Below the pieces are notes generated by a model, which saw only the letters and a list, made by a program, of their open reading frames with translations, was not told the DNA's origin and did not search any database. A program made the position numbers and the translations under genes. Source: JALZVT01 sp964634815 (GTDB lineage: Bacteria > Pseudomonadota > Gammaproteobacteria > Pseudomonadales > Azotimanducaceae). Taken from it: a DNA stretch of 64,000 nt. Of this stretch, positions 52,993-62,757 are shown piece after piece. Every line of letters begins with the position of its first letter. Positions within the stretch are counted from its first letter, which is position 1. The stretch covers positions 62,001-126,000 of the forward strand of contig CAZWMD010000002.1 of assembly GCA_964634815.1 (NCBI GenBank). The letters are read 5' to 3'.

Positions 52993-55900
52993 ATGGTGCT
53001 CATGAGCGATCTTCCGCCTGGGCGAAGCGCCGCTGTCGGAACCAGAAAATTGCTCAAGTCGTCGTACACCTACACCAATGCCACAGGGTCAAACCCCCTG
53101 ATACCCGTGATCGTAAGTATCGCTGGCATACTGGCGGGTCTTCTCAGCTTGAACTACGCCCCAAGCGCCTGGTATGCACTGGCTCCCTTTGTCCTGGCTA
53201 TCTGGATTTCACCCGCGCCGCTCGTTACCGGCGGGCTTGTCACATTGCTTCTGTTAGCCGCTGGCGCGCTTTCCATCATGGGCCGTCTACCAAACGGATT
53301 GCAGGAAAGCTTCGCTATAGGCACCGGTATGGCCTTGTCCTGGGTCAGTACTCTGGTTTTACGGGCAAAAAACCGCCATCCCACAGAATCCCTGCACGGT
53401 ATCCGGAATGTTATCGAGAGTAGCCTGACTGGCATGATGCTGCTTGACGATAACGGCGTAGTGCTTCTTATCAACGCCCGCATGCGAGAGCTATTGGGTC
53501 ACGACGTAAAAAAAGACGCGCGAAAGCCTGAGACCACCTTTGTCACCGAGCTTCTTGATTGCAAGCCTCTCATGAGGTTTCTTGCAACCGACGCCAGCGA
53601 AAGCGACTTCGAACAGCAACCTCTGCCAGTTAGATCTGCAACCGGCGCGAAAGCACGACCGGTAAGCCTGTCCGCTAAACGCTTCGAAGACAGCAAGCAG
53701 CGCTATACCGTCATTACAGCCGTGGCATCCGAGCGCCAGATGCAACGTCAGCAGGCGGCGCGACGCAAGATCAAGGAGCTACACCACACGCTCGATCTAT
53801 CAGATCAACTACTACTGCATGTCAACCAGGACGGCACCATCAGTTGGGCAAACGACCGGGCTTGCCAGCTACTGGACCAGGCTCTGTCAAAATCAAATTC
53901 AGGCAAACGCCTGACTGATGTACTGCAAGCCAGCGGCGTTCCTGGTTTTGAAGAGGCCCGCGAACAAACCAGCGTCAATGAACGTGGCGAGTCAAACCTG
54001 ATTACCCTGAATTCCAGGAAATCGAACCACAGCAGTATTGGGGCTATCGCTGACAAAAACTATCAGCTTCGCGGACGACTCAAGGCTTTACCTGAGGGTA
54101 ATGAAAAGCTCTTACTGGCCGCAAACGACATTAGCGCCGAGATCATGCTGGAAGAATCGCTGCGCCGCCAAGAAGCACTGCACCAACAGCTAATGCAATC
54201 ATCGCCTATTGCGTTGATTATTTTGGATGGCACGAGCTCAAAGGTCATCGAAGTCAACAGCACTGTGCGAGAGCAGCTCGGTTACCGTGTGAATCAGCTT
54301 GCAGGAAAGCATCTACTAGAGTGCGGCTTGTTCAGCAACGCTTTCGAAGCCAAACGGGTTGCTGACAGTCTAATCGAGGGCACCGAGATCGTTGAAGGCG
54401 AAGCATCACTCGTAACTGCCGAAAAATCTACAATTCGCGTCGAGTATTCCCTGCGTCGAGGCGAGGCCTACGGTCGACCGCTGGCGTTTCTTTACACAAG
54501 AGACATCACCACCAAGCACCTGGCGGAAGTCGCGCTACGCGAAAGCGAGGCCAAGTTTTCCCAGATCTTCTCGGAAAGCCCGGATGGGATTGCAATCCTT
54601 GAATTTCACACCTTATCCGTGATGGATGTGAACAATCGATTCCTTGAAAGCGCCGGCTATAGCGCACAGGACCTGCTCGGCAAGCCCATCGTAAACCTCC
54701 TTGCGACCAAAGACGACTTGGCGGTCGCCGCCGACCGCGTTAACAATCGAGGGCGGGCAGATAACCTGGAAATCGACCTTCTGCACAAAGACGGTCAAAC
54801 TTTACCCTCTTTGGTTTCCATATCTACTGTAGAAATTTCCGGGAAAACAGCTCTCTTGTGCGTTGCCAAGGATGTCCGTCGACAACGAGAAACCGAAATG
54901 AAACTGCGTCGCTCAGAGCAGCGGTTCCGCAGCACCTTTGAAAACGCACCACTCGGTATGATGCTGGCTGATACTACAGGCCGAATCTTTCAAGCTAACC
55001 GATTTACAGCTGATCTGCTGGCTTACGAAGAAAAACATCTGCCTGGTTTGCATCTTTCGCGTCTGGTGCCAACCAAGGATCGGCCGAGGTTACTCGAAGT
55101 ACTGGAGCAGCTCCTTGCCGGAGACATTTCTCAATCCCACTCTGAGCGTAAGCTGATCGCTCAAAATGGGGTTGAAATATGGGTTAATCTCCACGCCGTG
55201 CTGCAAAAGGCTGAAGACGGCGCCCCCCTATACTTCATCATCCAAATGGCTGACATCACTGAGATGAAGCGCAGTCAGGAGAGGATGGAGAGGCTGGCGT
55301 TCTACGACACGCTTACTGATCTCGCCAATCGCCGGCTGTTCAACGATCGACTGCAACAGGCCATTGTAAGAACCCAGCGCAGCAGAAAATCAGCGGCCCT
55401 GTTCTATCTGGATCTTGATCAATTCAAACGAGTGAACGATACGCTTGGTCACGATGCCGGCGATGCCCTGCTAAAACATGTTTCCCTGCGACTGCAGAAG
55501 TGTGTACGTAAGGAAGACACCGTAGCCAGACCAGGCGGCGACGAGTTCACAATCATTCTTTGCGACATCAACTCGATAAGCGATGCAAGCAGAGTCGCTG
55601 AGAAGATTCTCAAAGAACTTCGGAAGCCAATTGCGATATCTGGCCAGCAGCTTGTTGTGACAACCTCTATTGGTATCACCATGATGCCGCAGGACTCTAA
55701 CGACGCCCAGACTCTAATGCGCAACGCTGACATGGCTATGTATAAGGCCAAGGAGCGAGGTAGAAACAACTACCAGTTCTTCCTTGAGGACATGAACAAA
55801 ACTGCCCGAAATCGACTCCAGATTGAAACTGAGTTACGCGAGGCGTTAAAGCGAGAAGAATTCGAATTGTTTTTCCAGCCCAAAGTCCGCTTAACCGACA

Positions 55901-56604
55901 AGAGGTTCACCGGGGTCGAATGTCTGATTCGCTGGCAGCACCCCACCAGAGGATTATTGGGTCCAAATGAGTTCATTGAGATCGCTGAAGATACCGGCGT
56001 AATCGTCGACATGGGTAGTTGGGTGATCGAACAAGCTTGCGCAGCCGCAAGACTTTTACGCACAGAGTATAGCGAGGCATTTCAGGTAGCACTGAACATT
56101 TCTCCACGGCAGTTCCGAGACCCTAATCTGATTACAACAATCAGGAGATGTCTGCGGGAAGCAGGTCTTCCGCCGGAAGCACTTGAAATTGAAATCACCG
56201 AAACCATGCTTATGCAAGACATCGAAGCAGCCACTCAAACGGTACAACGCCTGCATGACATTGGTACTTCGCTTGCGATTGATGATTTTGGTACCGGCTA
56301 TTCGTCGCTCAACTATCTCAAAAAATTCCCTATTGATACTGTGAAAGTTGACCGCAGTTTTGTAATGGACATCCCCCAAAGCGAAGATGACATGGCAATC
56401 ACCTCCGCCGTTATAGCGATGGCTCACAAACTAAAGATGAGTGTGGTGGCAGAAGGTGTTGAAACCGACGCACAGCGAGATTTTCTGCTTAAGCATAATT
56501 GCGAATACGCACAAGGCTATCTGTTCGGAAAACCCATGCCATTGCAGATGATGCGCAACCTGCTAGCTCGCAGCGATGTCTCGGCGACTGCCCAACAGCG
56601 ATAG
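52993..56604 (+). CDS. Membrane PAS/GGDEF/EAL cyclic-di-GMP signalling protein
   Basis: The 1203-residue protein has two to four membrane helices near residues 35-115. Five PAS-like domains then begin near 135, 264, 390, 516 and 640. A GGDEF domain (about 765-925) keeps GGDEF at 848-852 with an RKED inhibitory site just before it. The EAL domain (about 945-1195) has ECL at 976-978, DDFGTGYSSLNYLKKFP from 1097 and KVDRSFV near 1118. Both enzymatic domains look intact, so it could make or degrade cyclic di-GMP. Its last 42 bases overlap the convergent HpnN-type gene. The start may be 52993 or 53002. Confidence 0.92.
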   Translation: MVLMSDLPPGRSAAVGTRKLLKSSYTYTNATGSNPLIPVIVSIAGILAGLLSLNYAPSAWYALAPFVLAIWISPAPLVTGGLVTLLLLAAGALSIMGRLPNGLQESFAIGTGMALSWVSTLVLRAKNRHPTESLHGIRNVIESSLTGMMLLDDNGVVLLINARMRELLGHDVKKDARKPETTFVTELLDCKPLMRFLATDASESDFEQQPLPVRSATGAKARPVSLSAKRFEDSKQRYTVITAVASERQMQRQQAARRKIKELHHTLDLSDQLLLHVNQDGTISWANDRACQLLDQALSKSNSGKRLTDVLQASGVPGFEEAREQTSVNERGESNLITLNSRKSNHSSIGAIADKNYQLRGRLKALPEGNEKLLLAANDISAEIMLEESLRRQEALHQQLMQSSPIALIILDGTSSKVIEVNSTVREQLGYRVNQLAGKHLLECGLFSNAFEAKRVADSLIEGTEIVEGEASLVTAEKSTIRVEYSLRRGEAYGRPLAFLYTRDITTKHLAEVALRESEAKFSQIFSESPDGIAILEFHTLSVMDVNNRFLESAGYSAQDLLGKPIVNLLATKDDLAVAADRVNNRGRADNLEIDLLHKDGQTLPSLVSISTVEISGKTALLCVAKDVRRQRETEMKLRRSEQRFRSTFENAPLGMMLADTTGRIFQANRFTADLLAYEEKHLPGLHLSRLVPTKDRPRLLEVLEQLLAGDISQSHSERKLIAQNGVEIWVNLHAVLQKAEDGAPLYFIIQMADITEMKRSQERMERLAFYDTLTDLANRRLFNDRLQQAIVRTQRSRKSAALFYLDLDQFKRVNDTLGHDAGDALLKHVSLRLQKCVRKEDTVARPGGDEFTIILCDINSISDASRVAEKILKELRKPIAISGQQLVVTTSIGITMMPQDSNDAQTLMRNADMAMYKAKERGRNNYQFFLEDMNKTARNRLQIETELREALKREEFELFFQPKVRLTDKRFTGVECLIRWQHPTRGLLGPNEFIEIAEDTGVIVDMGSWVIEQACAAARLLRTEYSEAFQVALNISPRQFRDPNLITTIRRCLREAGLPPEALEIEITETMLMQDIEAATQTVQRLHDIGTSLAIDDFGTGYSSLNYLKKFPIDTVKVDRSFVMDIPQSEDDMAITSAVIAMAHKLKMSVVAEGVETDAQRDFLLKHNCEYAQGYLFGKPMPLQMMRNLLARSDVSATAQQR

Positions 56605-59181
56605 CAGTAGCGGTAAAAGAAAGACCGTAAAGACTAAGAGATAGCCAACCGCCACCGTCAGCAGAAAGCCAATCGATGCGGTGCCAGCATGCGGAGAAAG
56701 CATCAACGCCGCGAACGTACCAATAGTTGTTAGTGTGCTGAGTAGTACCGCTCGCGGTGTACTGGATTGCATGAACGACAACTCTCCATGGGATTGTGTC
56801 CGATAGCGCTCAACCATGTGAATTCCGTTATCAACTCCCAGCCCGAAGATAAGCGGCAAAACCAGCACGCTGGCCATGTTTATCGCTACTCCAAACAACA
56901 CGCTGGTAGCAACCGTAAACACTGCAGTCAGCAACAGCGGAGTTAGCACCAACAAACTGTCCACAAAGCTTCTGGTAACAATGAGTAGTGTAAAAGCAAT
57001 GCCACTCAGAGCTAGCACAAGAGCAGTTTGAAAAGACTCCAGAACAATGTTGCCTACTCCCCACTCGATCACAGGTCGCCCAGTCGCTTCGGGGCTTTCG
57101 CGACGCACGGAGTCAATGAATCGATTCAACTCCTCCACCGGGGTTATATCGTTGGCTGGCAAAATGGCACTTAAAAAGCGACCATCTGAGGTCACGAGCC
57201 GAGACCTCAAACCTTCGGGCAAATCACTGAACGCAGGCTCCTCAGCTTCGACAGCTCGACCAAGCCATTCAATTTCAGATCTCAGAGTGCCGATCACCCC
57301 CGATTGCCATGCAAGCAATACCTTCTCATCACTTGTTGCCATACTCTTTAGCGAAGCAACAAAGTTATCGATGGGTTTGCGCTCATCTGGAGGGGCTTCG
57401 ATCCAGTTTGTTTCTAACTGGGCTGCTACATTGAGAATATGCAAACGCAGCTCGGCCGATGTAGGTTCGCGAACACTGTTATCTATGGACAGTGAGCCAC
57501 CCAACAACTCCTGAAGATCTTCGAGTACAAACATCTTCTCTTCGGCATTAGACGGCAGATAATCAAGCGGTGTAATAACCCGCTCAACAGTGTCTAGATT
57601 CGCCAGACTTTTCTGCTGTTGCAGCTTCTCACGTGGCGCCAAGGTGTAGAGCGCATAGTCAGTTATCTGATTCTCACGCTGGAGTTCTCTGAGCGTTTGC
57701 ATGGATTGCGCGTCCGGGTCGCGCAAAGCCAGAACACTGTAGTCAAATTGCATGCGTGGCATCAATAAAAGTGCGCCTACTGCTAACACCGGGAGCAATA
57801 CAAATACCGCCTTCCTGTTGCGTTGAAGCATCGACACAATCTGACCACCAACACCAAACCCTATAGACTTTGTACCCGGTAGCCCAAAAAGAGAAAACAA
57901 GGCTGGCAACAACGTAAAGGTTAGAAAGCAGGCGACCACCAAGCCGCCGGCGGAGATTACTCCAAGATCAGCAAGACCTTTATAAGGAGTGGGGACAAAG
58001 CCAAGAAATCCAATGGCAGTGGTTAACGTACAAAGCAGTACGGCTCCACCCACACTATGTGTGGCGATGCCAAGCGTTTGGTTCGGGATACCCTGGTCCT
58101 TGGTGTTTGAAAGATCGGCACATGCTTCTTGAACGCGCAAAGAAAAGTGCACACAGAAGTCGACTCCCAAGCCAAAGAACATCACCAAAAAAACCAGTGA
58201 CAGCGTGTTAAAACTCCCCACTGAGAGCATTGCCCAGGCTGAAGTCCACACCACACCGACCAGCAAGACGGCAAAAGTTGCTAACACAATCTTGAGCGAG
58301 CGAACACCAAGAGCCAGCACAATGCCCAGCAGAACCAGTGCGACAGCACCCGCGATCTTAACCCCACTCGTTGCGGCTTCGACCTCGTCATGACGCAGAG
58401 CAATCTCGCCCGTCAGAGCTACCTGCAAATCTCCCTGGTCGAACCCTAACTGATCGGGCCCTGATGCTGCCTCTTCAATCAGCTCACGTAAACGCCCAAC
58501 GATCTGCGCGTTCGGCAATGTTGCTCCAAAATTTTGCTTACCACGCAAGAAAATGAGCCTGTAGTGCCGCTCGGAAGAAGAGAAAAACTGATCCCGCCAG
58601 TACACCGTTGCGTCTCGCCCGCTTAAAGCCGCCTTTGCGGATCTGTCCAATTGCTCTATGGAGCGCCAATATCCGGCAGTTGCAGAGGTCTGGCTAGTGC
58701 TTGCCAGCAGCGAGAGTGCTCCTCGAAGACTTGGATCAGAGCTGACTGCTGCCAGCATCGGTTGGGCCTGTGCAAGTTGATCAGCAACCTGATCAAGACG
58801 CTCAATATCGAGATAGAGCAACGCATTATTCGAAAAGAAACTCTCGTTCGCCGGTGCATATACATCAACAAAGAGGTTTTTCTCTTCAGCAATCAGAGCC
58901 TCCAAAACCCGGGACCGGTTCTCGACTTGTTGGAAGCGGCTGCCGCTCACTACCACAATGGCGGTCTCTACCAATTGCGGGAAGGCCTCGCGAAAGTCAT
59001 CGTAATCATCGCGCCACCCACCTTCTTGCTGGATTAAATCACCCAAACGAGAGTTCATGGCATACCGGTCGGTAGCAATGAATCCGGCAAAGAGGGTCAC
59101 AAGCAGCAGACACAGGAGCGTCAATCGTGGGTGTGCAGCAACCCAGGTAACCCAGCGAATTAAAAACGAGCTTTCGCTCAC
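56563..59181 (-). CDS. hpnN: RND/MMPL superfamily transporter, HpnN type
   Basis: This 872-residue inner-membrane protein has a helix at residues 18-35, a large periplasmic loop (DYDDFREAFPQLVETAIVVV), a five-to-six-helix bundle, and a repeat of the same layout in the second half. FFGLGVDFCVHFSLRVQEA and GLGVDNGIHMVERYR carry the Asp residues expected for proton use. It fits the HpnN branch that moves hopanoids or other lipids to the outer membrane. No hopanoid synthesis gene is in the window, so another lipid is possible. It follows hpnM by 25 bases. Confidence 0.85.
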   Translation of the reverse strand: MSESSFLIRWVTWVAAHPRLTLLCLLLVTLFAGFIATDRYAMNSRLGDLIQQEGGWRDDYDDFREAFPQLVETAIVVVSGSRFQQVENRSRVLEALIAEEKNLFVDVYAPANESFFSNNALLYLDIERLDQVADQLAQAQPMLAAVSSDPSLRGALSLLASTSQTSATAGYWRSIEQLDRSAKAALSGRDATVYWRDQFFSSSERHYRLIFLRGKQNFGATLPNAQIVGRLRELIEEAASGPDQLGFDQGDLQVALTGEIALRHDEVEAATSGVKIAGAVALVLLGIVLALGVRSLKIVLATFAVLLVGVVWTSAWAMLSVGSFNTLSLVFLVMFFGLGVDFCVHFSLRVQEACADLSNTKDQGIPNQTLGIATHSVGGAVLLCTLTTAIGFLGFVPTPYKGLADLGVISAGGLVVACFLTFTLLPALFSLFGLPGTKSIGFGVGGQIVSMLQRNRKAVFVLLPVLAVGALLLMPRMQFDYSVLALRDPDAQSMQTLRELQRENQITDYALYTLAPREKLQQQKSLANLDTVERVITPLDYLPSNAEEKMFVLEDLQELLGGSLSIDNSVREPTSAELRLHILNVAAQLETNWIEAPPDERKPIDNFVASLKSMATSDEKVLLAWQSGVIGTLRSEIEWLGRAVEAEEPAFSDLPEGLRSRLVTSDGRFLSAILPANDITPVEELNRFIDSVRRESPEATGRPVIEWGVGNIVLESFQTALVLALSGIAFTLLIVTRSFVDSLLVLTPLLLTAVFTVATSVLFGVAINMASVLVLPLIFGLGVDNGIHMVERYRTQSHGELSFMQSSTPRAVLLSTLTTIGTFAALMLSPHAGTASIGFLLTVAVGYLLVFTVFLLPLLLSLLGSRRDIAAS

Positions 59182-59206
59182 ATCCCGAACCCTCTAGCTC
59201 GCAACC

Positions 59207-59875
59207 CTATTGGTGCGCAGACCGAAAACTGCTTCGGTAACTCTCAATCTTCTTTCGCAGGTTAGCCAGAAGCCCCTCGATGCCGTCTGCGGCAATAATC
59301 CGGGAATGGTCCGCCCTGCGCAGAGACAGATCAGAAACCCCGTCAGCTTCAACGTTAAAGACCTTCCCGTTACGCAAATAATAATCAAGAGAGACTGTTG
59401 CGCCAGACGGCCGGGTAATTCTGGCTCGCACCACAGTTCGCCCGGGCTTTATTTCTAGTGTCTCAAGAACCTCCAGTTTTTGACCTCGGTCCGCATCGAA
59501 GCGAGCCACATAAGTACCCAGCAGAACCTGTTGCAGGAGCGAGACGTATTCAGTACGCCGATCGTCGTCAAGACCACGCCATGAAGATCCAGCGCTGATT
59601 CTGGCAATTCGCTGAAGATCAAAAACCCGATCGAACTCTTGCTGGAGCAATTCGACTCGCTCATCAAAACCCAGATTCGATCTGGCAACACCCATAAGTG
59701 TCGTGTGGAGCGTATCAATCTGCGCCTCTGCGCTGCTGGGTAAAGCAGCTTCTTCGGTTTGCGCAAAACTACTCTGGACGGCAAGCACGCTTAGCAAGCA
59801 ATAACCTAGCCCAATAGACCATCGCCGAGCCAAGCCACCCAAAAAGTTAGACAACAAATTAGAGCTATAAGACAT
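59207..59875 (-). CDS. hpnM: MlaC/HpnM-type periplasmic lipid-binding protein
   Basis: This MlaC family protein (toluene tolerance type) has a signal peptide over residues 1-39 (ending SSFAQ). Conserved segments are LDTLHTTLMGVA-like (IDTLHTTLMGV), RIARISAGSSWRGL, VSLLQQVLLGTYVARFD, VLETLEIKPGRTVVRARI and the basic C-terminus KKIESYRSS. MlaC proteins ferry phospholipid or other lipids across the periplasm. It is placed directly before the HpnN-type gene. The ATG at 59875 is preferred; another at 59887 is possible. Confidence 0.85.
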   Translation of the reverse strand: MSYSSNLLSNFLGGLARRWSIGLGYCLLSVLAVQSSFAQTEEAALPSSAEAQIDTLHTTLMGVARSNLGFDERVELLQQEFDRVFDLQRIARISAGSSWRGLDDDRRTEYVSLLQQVLLGTYVARFDADRGQKLEVLETLEIKPGRTVVRARITRPSGATVSLDYYLRNGKVFNVEADGVSDLSLRRADHSRIIAADGIEGLLANLRKKIESYRSSFRSAHQ

Positions 59876-59925
59876 CGGCGCTCCCAAAACCTAAGATCGA
59901 TGCTCCAAGAACACAGAGCAAACAG

Positions 59926-61215
59926 CTATCCAAACCACTCAAGTGGCTTCAGCGACAGTGCGGGCACATAGGTAATAATCATCAAAGCCAACAACAGCAC
60001 AAGCATGAATGGCAACGCAGCCGAGTAAAGCACCAGAATCGGTTTCTTGAATCGATAACTTGCAATAAACAGGTTCATGCCGATCGGCGGCGTAAAGTAG
60101 CCAATCTGCATATTTGCCAGGAAAATGATACCGAGATGTACCGGATGCACACCGTAGCCTACTGCCATGGGAAGAATTAATGGCACCATAATTACAAGAG
60201 CGGAGAAGATGTCGAGTACTGCACCCAGCACCAACAACAAAATGTTGAGCAAGATCAGAAAGGTCAATGGGTTCTTAATATGTTCCTGGGTGAACTCGAA
60301 GAGTCGCTGGGGAATCTCGGCATCTACCAGGTAGTTCGTAAATGCCAGGGCCACACCCAGAATGAGTAATATCCCACCGACCATCACCATGGAATCGACC
60401 ATGACTCCAGGCAATCTACGCAAGGAAATTTCTCGGTAAAGAACCACCTCAGCAAACAAGACGTAGAGCGCGGTCATTGCAGCGGCTTCACTAATAGCGA
60501 ATAGTCCACCGTAAATACCGCCTAACACAACCAAAGGCAGGGGTAACTCCCACCGCGCCGCCCACATCGCCGCCGCCAACTTCGCGCCTGAAAAAGGTAT
60601 CCGCGGTATCTTTCCACCGCGGTGCAACCACAATGAATAACCGGTTAACAGAACAATCATCAAGAGCGCCGGCAGCACACCAGCAATAAACAGGTCCTGG
60701 ATAGTGAAAGGCTCACCAACATCCAGCTGTTGAGCAACGATGCCGTAAAGAATAAGTGGTACGGATGGCACGAGCAGTAATCCCAGACTGCCAGACGCAG
60801 TAACCAATCCCAATGAGAACTTTTCGCTGTAGCCACTCTTCATTAATGCAGGGAGAAGCAACGCCCCCAGAGCAACAATAGTAACGCCCGAAGCACCCGT
60901 GAGCGCAGTGAAAACGGCACAGGCAGCAAAACCTACCAACGCAAGCCCGGAAGGCATCCAACCGACCAGCGCCTGCATCAAGTCTACAAGTCGACGCGAC
61001 GTATTTGACTCAGAAAGCAGATAACCGCTAAAGGTAAACAATGGCAGAGCAACCAGGAGCGGTGTGTCTGTGAGCCTAAACAGCTCAATCGCAACTACGG
61101 AGAGGTCAACTTCAGAGGAATAAAAACCAAGCATCGCTGCTGCAAGAACTACCGCAAACAGCGGGGCTCCAAGCAGCGCAACAACCACAATAGCCAGAGC
61201 AGCAACCGTGATCAT
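59926..61215 (-). CDS. dctM: TRAP transporter large permease (DctM)
   Basis: DctM is the large ion-coupled membrane subunit of TRAP importers. The 429-residue protein has about 12 membrane helices and typical motifs: LFTFSGYLLSES, FTALTGASGVTIVALGALLLPAL, SGSLGLLLVPSVPLILYG, GGIYGGLFAISEAAAMTALY and ANMQIGYFTPPIGMNLF. The ATG at 61215 overlaps the dctQ stop by ATGA. The frame extends to 61314, but that part overlaps dctQ fully. It precedes the hpnM-type gene by 50 bases. Confidence 0.94.
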   Translation of the reverse strand: MITVAALAIVVVALLGAPLFAVVLAAAMLGFYSSEVDLSVVAIELFRLTDTPLLVALPLFTFSGYLLSESNTSRRLVDLMQALVGWMPSGLALVGFAACAVFTALTGASGVTIVALGALLLPALMKSGYSEKFSLGLVTASGSLGLLLVPSVPLILYGIVAQQLDVGEPFTIQDLFIAGVLPALLMIVLLTGYSLWLHRGGKIPRIPFSGAKLAAAMWAARWELPLPLVVLGGIYGGLFAISEAAAMTALYVLFAEVVLYREISLRRLPGVMVDSMVMVGGILLILGVALAFTNYLVDAEIPQRLFEFTQEHIKNPLTFLILLNILLLVLGAVLDIFSALVIMVPLILPMAVGYGVHPVHLGIIFLANMQIGYFTPPIGMNLFIASYRFKKPILVLYSAALPFMLVLLLALMIITYVPALSLKPLEWFG

Positions 61216-61721
61216 TCTTCGATTGCCGGCTTTTTCGGTAACACAATGGCATGCAACACATAGCGCAACGACATGATGGAAAAGCCGATTGGCATTACCA
61301 AGGCGCAAATCCACGAGGGCACTTCGCCAAACGCCATAGCCCCGTATTCGATCTCTTCCATCACAAAGCTGGTACTAAACCAGGCAAAGAGACCACAGAT
61401 AAGAGCCGTGAAAACGGCGGTAAGTCGCGCAGAAGCCTTTTGGAAAGCCTCCGGGAGGTAACGTGTTATGACGTCCATTCTTATGTGATCGTCTGTTCTT
61501 GACGCCACCATAGCGCCAATAAGGGTTACCCAAAGCACGGCAACGCGGACAAATCCATCGCCCCAGAGCAGACCTCCATCAAACAGATTTCGAGCCAACA
61601 CCTGCCAAGCAGCCAGCACGATCAACAAAAACAGAATCACAGCCAACAGACCTGACTCTATTTTTTGCAGGAATCCTATGAGCGAGCGCACAAAGAGGCC
61701 AGGCTCAATTCGCAGATCCAC
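61212..61721 (-). CDS. dctQ: TRAP transporter small permease (DctQ)
   Basis: The 169-residue membrane protein has four helices and the family features AAWQVLARNLFDGGLLWGD, RVAVLWVTLIGAMVASR and HIRMDVITRYLP. It pairs with DctM. It begins with GTG and overlaps the dctP end by 17 bases, so the genes are translationally coupled. Confidence 0.92.
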   Translation of the reverse strand: MDLRIEPGLFVRSLIGFLQKIESGLLAVILFLLIVLAAWQVLARNLFDGGLLWGDGFVRVAVLWVTLIGAMVASRTDDHIRMDVITRYLPEAFQKASARLTAVFTALICGLFAWFSTSFVMEEIEYGAMAFGEVPSWICALVMPIGFSIMSLRYVLHAIVLPKKPAIEE

Positions 61722-62757
61722 CGGCTTGGCCAGCGCGATATTCCGCCAGCAGCTCCTTCACCTTGCCATAGAGCTCCGCGCCCAGCAGCCCTTCACGCAC
61801 CATTTCTTCATTGGCTCGTTCACCGTACATGCGCCACTCAGCGGTCTCTTCCGGTGTTGGCGCGGTGAATTCAATGCCCTGCTTTCGAAGCACGGCAAGC
61901 GCTGCCTGATGATCCTTTCGACTTGTTGAATTAACCTCGTTCACCGCGGCAGAGAGAATCTCACGCACGATCGCTTTATCGCCCTCCGGTACTTTCTTGA
62001 AGTGCTTGTTACTGATCGCAAGCATGCCGTAGATATAGAGCAGGGGGAGATCTACAGCTGTTTTGAGCTGGGTATGCCACTGCAAGGCCAGCGCGCCGAT
62101 AGGCGGCGCGGCAACTCCATTAATTAGCCCCGTCTGTAGCCCGGCCAATACATCAGTTATCGATAGCGGAACGGGCGTAATACCAAAGGACCCTATCGCC
62201 TGCGCCGCAGCGACATCGCCATCCGGAATCCAGACTTTCTGGGTTCGTGCGTACTCAACACTGGTTCCCTTCTCCATGCCCATTGCGTAGGCAAAACCAA
62301 CCTCAGCAAATCCAAACGCGGTAAACCCGTTTGCTTCGAGGCCGTCGAGGAGGGTTTGATCAAGTCGCTCGCGGACGTAATCCACCTCTTCAAGGCTCCG
62401 GAACGTCATCGTCAGATTAAAGAGTTGAATGTCTCTATACAGAGGAATCAGTGGGCCTGTGGTAAGCACTGCGCCGTGCAATTGGCCGATACGAATCTTG
62501 CGCATCACAGCTTTGTCATCACCCATGACGCCGCCGGGATAAAATTTCAACTTAACTCGGCCGTCTGTACGCTCTGCAATTTTTTTACCGGAAGCTCTCA
62601 AGACATTCATCCAGCCAGACCCCTCCGGGGAGACTGTGGCAATCTTCAGAGTTACCGCGCTCGCAGCGGTGCTGCCTAAAAGTAACGCCAATCCCAGAGC
62701 CGCGACTATTGCGCGACAAGACAGACCAACAAAACCGGTTTGTTTAAAAATACTCAT
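61705..62757 (-). CDS. dctP: TRAP transporter substrate-binding protein (DctP/TatP-like)
   Basis: The 350-residue periplasmic protein has a signal peptide ending near ASA, then TLKIATVSPEGSGWMNVLRASGKK, KFYPGGVMGDDKAVMRKIRIGQLHGAV and QTGLINGVAAPPIGALALQWH. It belongs to the DctP family in the version that pairs with TatT, because PEGSGW and the lack of a standard Arg in the carboxylate site suggest a ligand other than a simple dicarboxylate. The ATG at 62757 is preferred; a GTG at 62778 is possible. It overlaps the TatT-like gene by 14 bases. Confidence 0.9.
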   Translation of the reverse strand: MSIFKQTGFVGLSCRAIVAALGLALLLGSTAASAVTLKIATVSPEGSGWMNVLRASGKKIAERTDGRVKLKFYPGGVMGDDKAVMRKIRIGQLHGAVLTTGPLIPLYRDIQLFNLTMTFRSLEEVDYVRERLDQTLLDGLEANGFTAFGFAEVGFAYAMGMEKGTSVEYARTQKVWIPDGDVAAAQAIGSFGITPVPLSITDVLAGLQTGLINGVAAPPIGALALQWHTQLKTAVDLPLLYIYGMLAISNKHFKKVPEGDKAIVREILSAAVNEVNSTSRKDHQAALAVLRKQGIEFTAPTPEETAEWRMYGERANEEMVREGLLGAELYGKVKELLAEYRAGQAGGSAN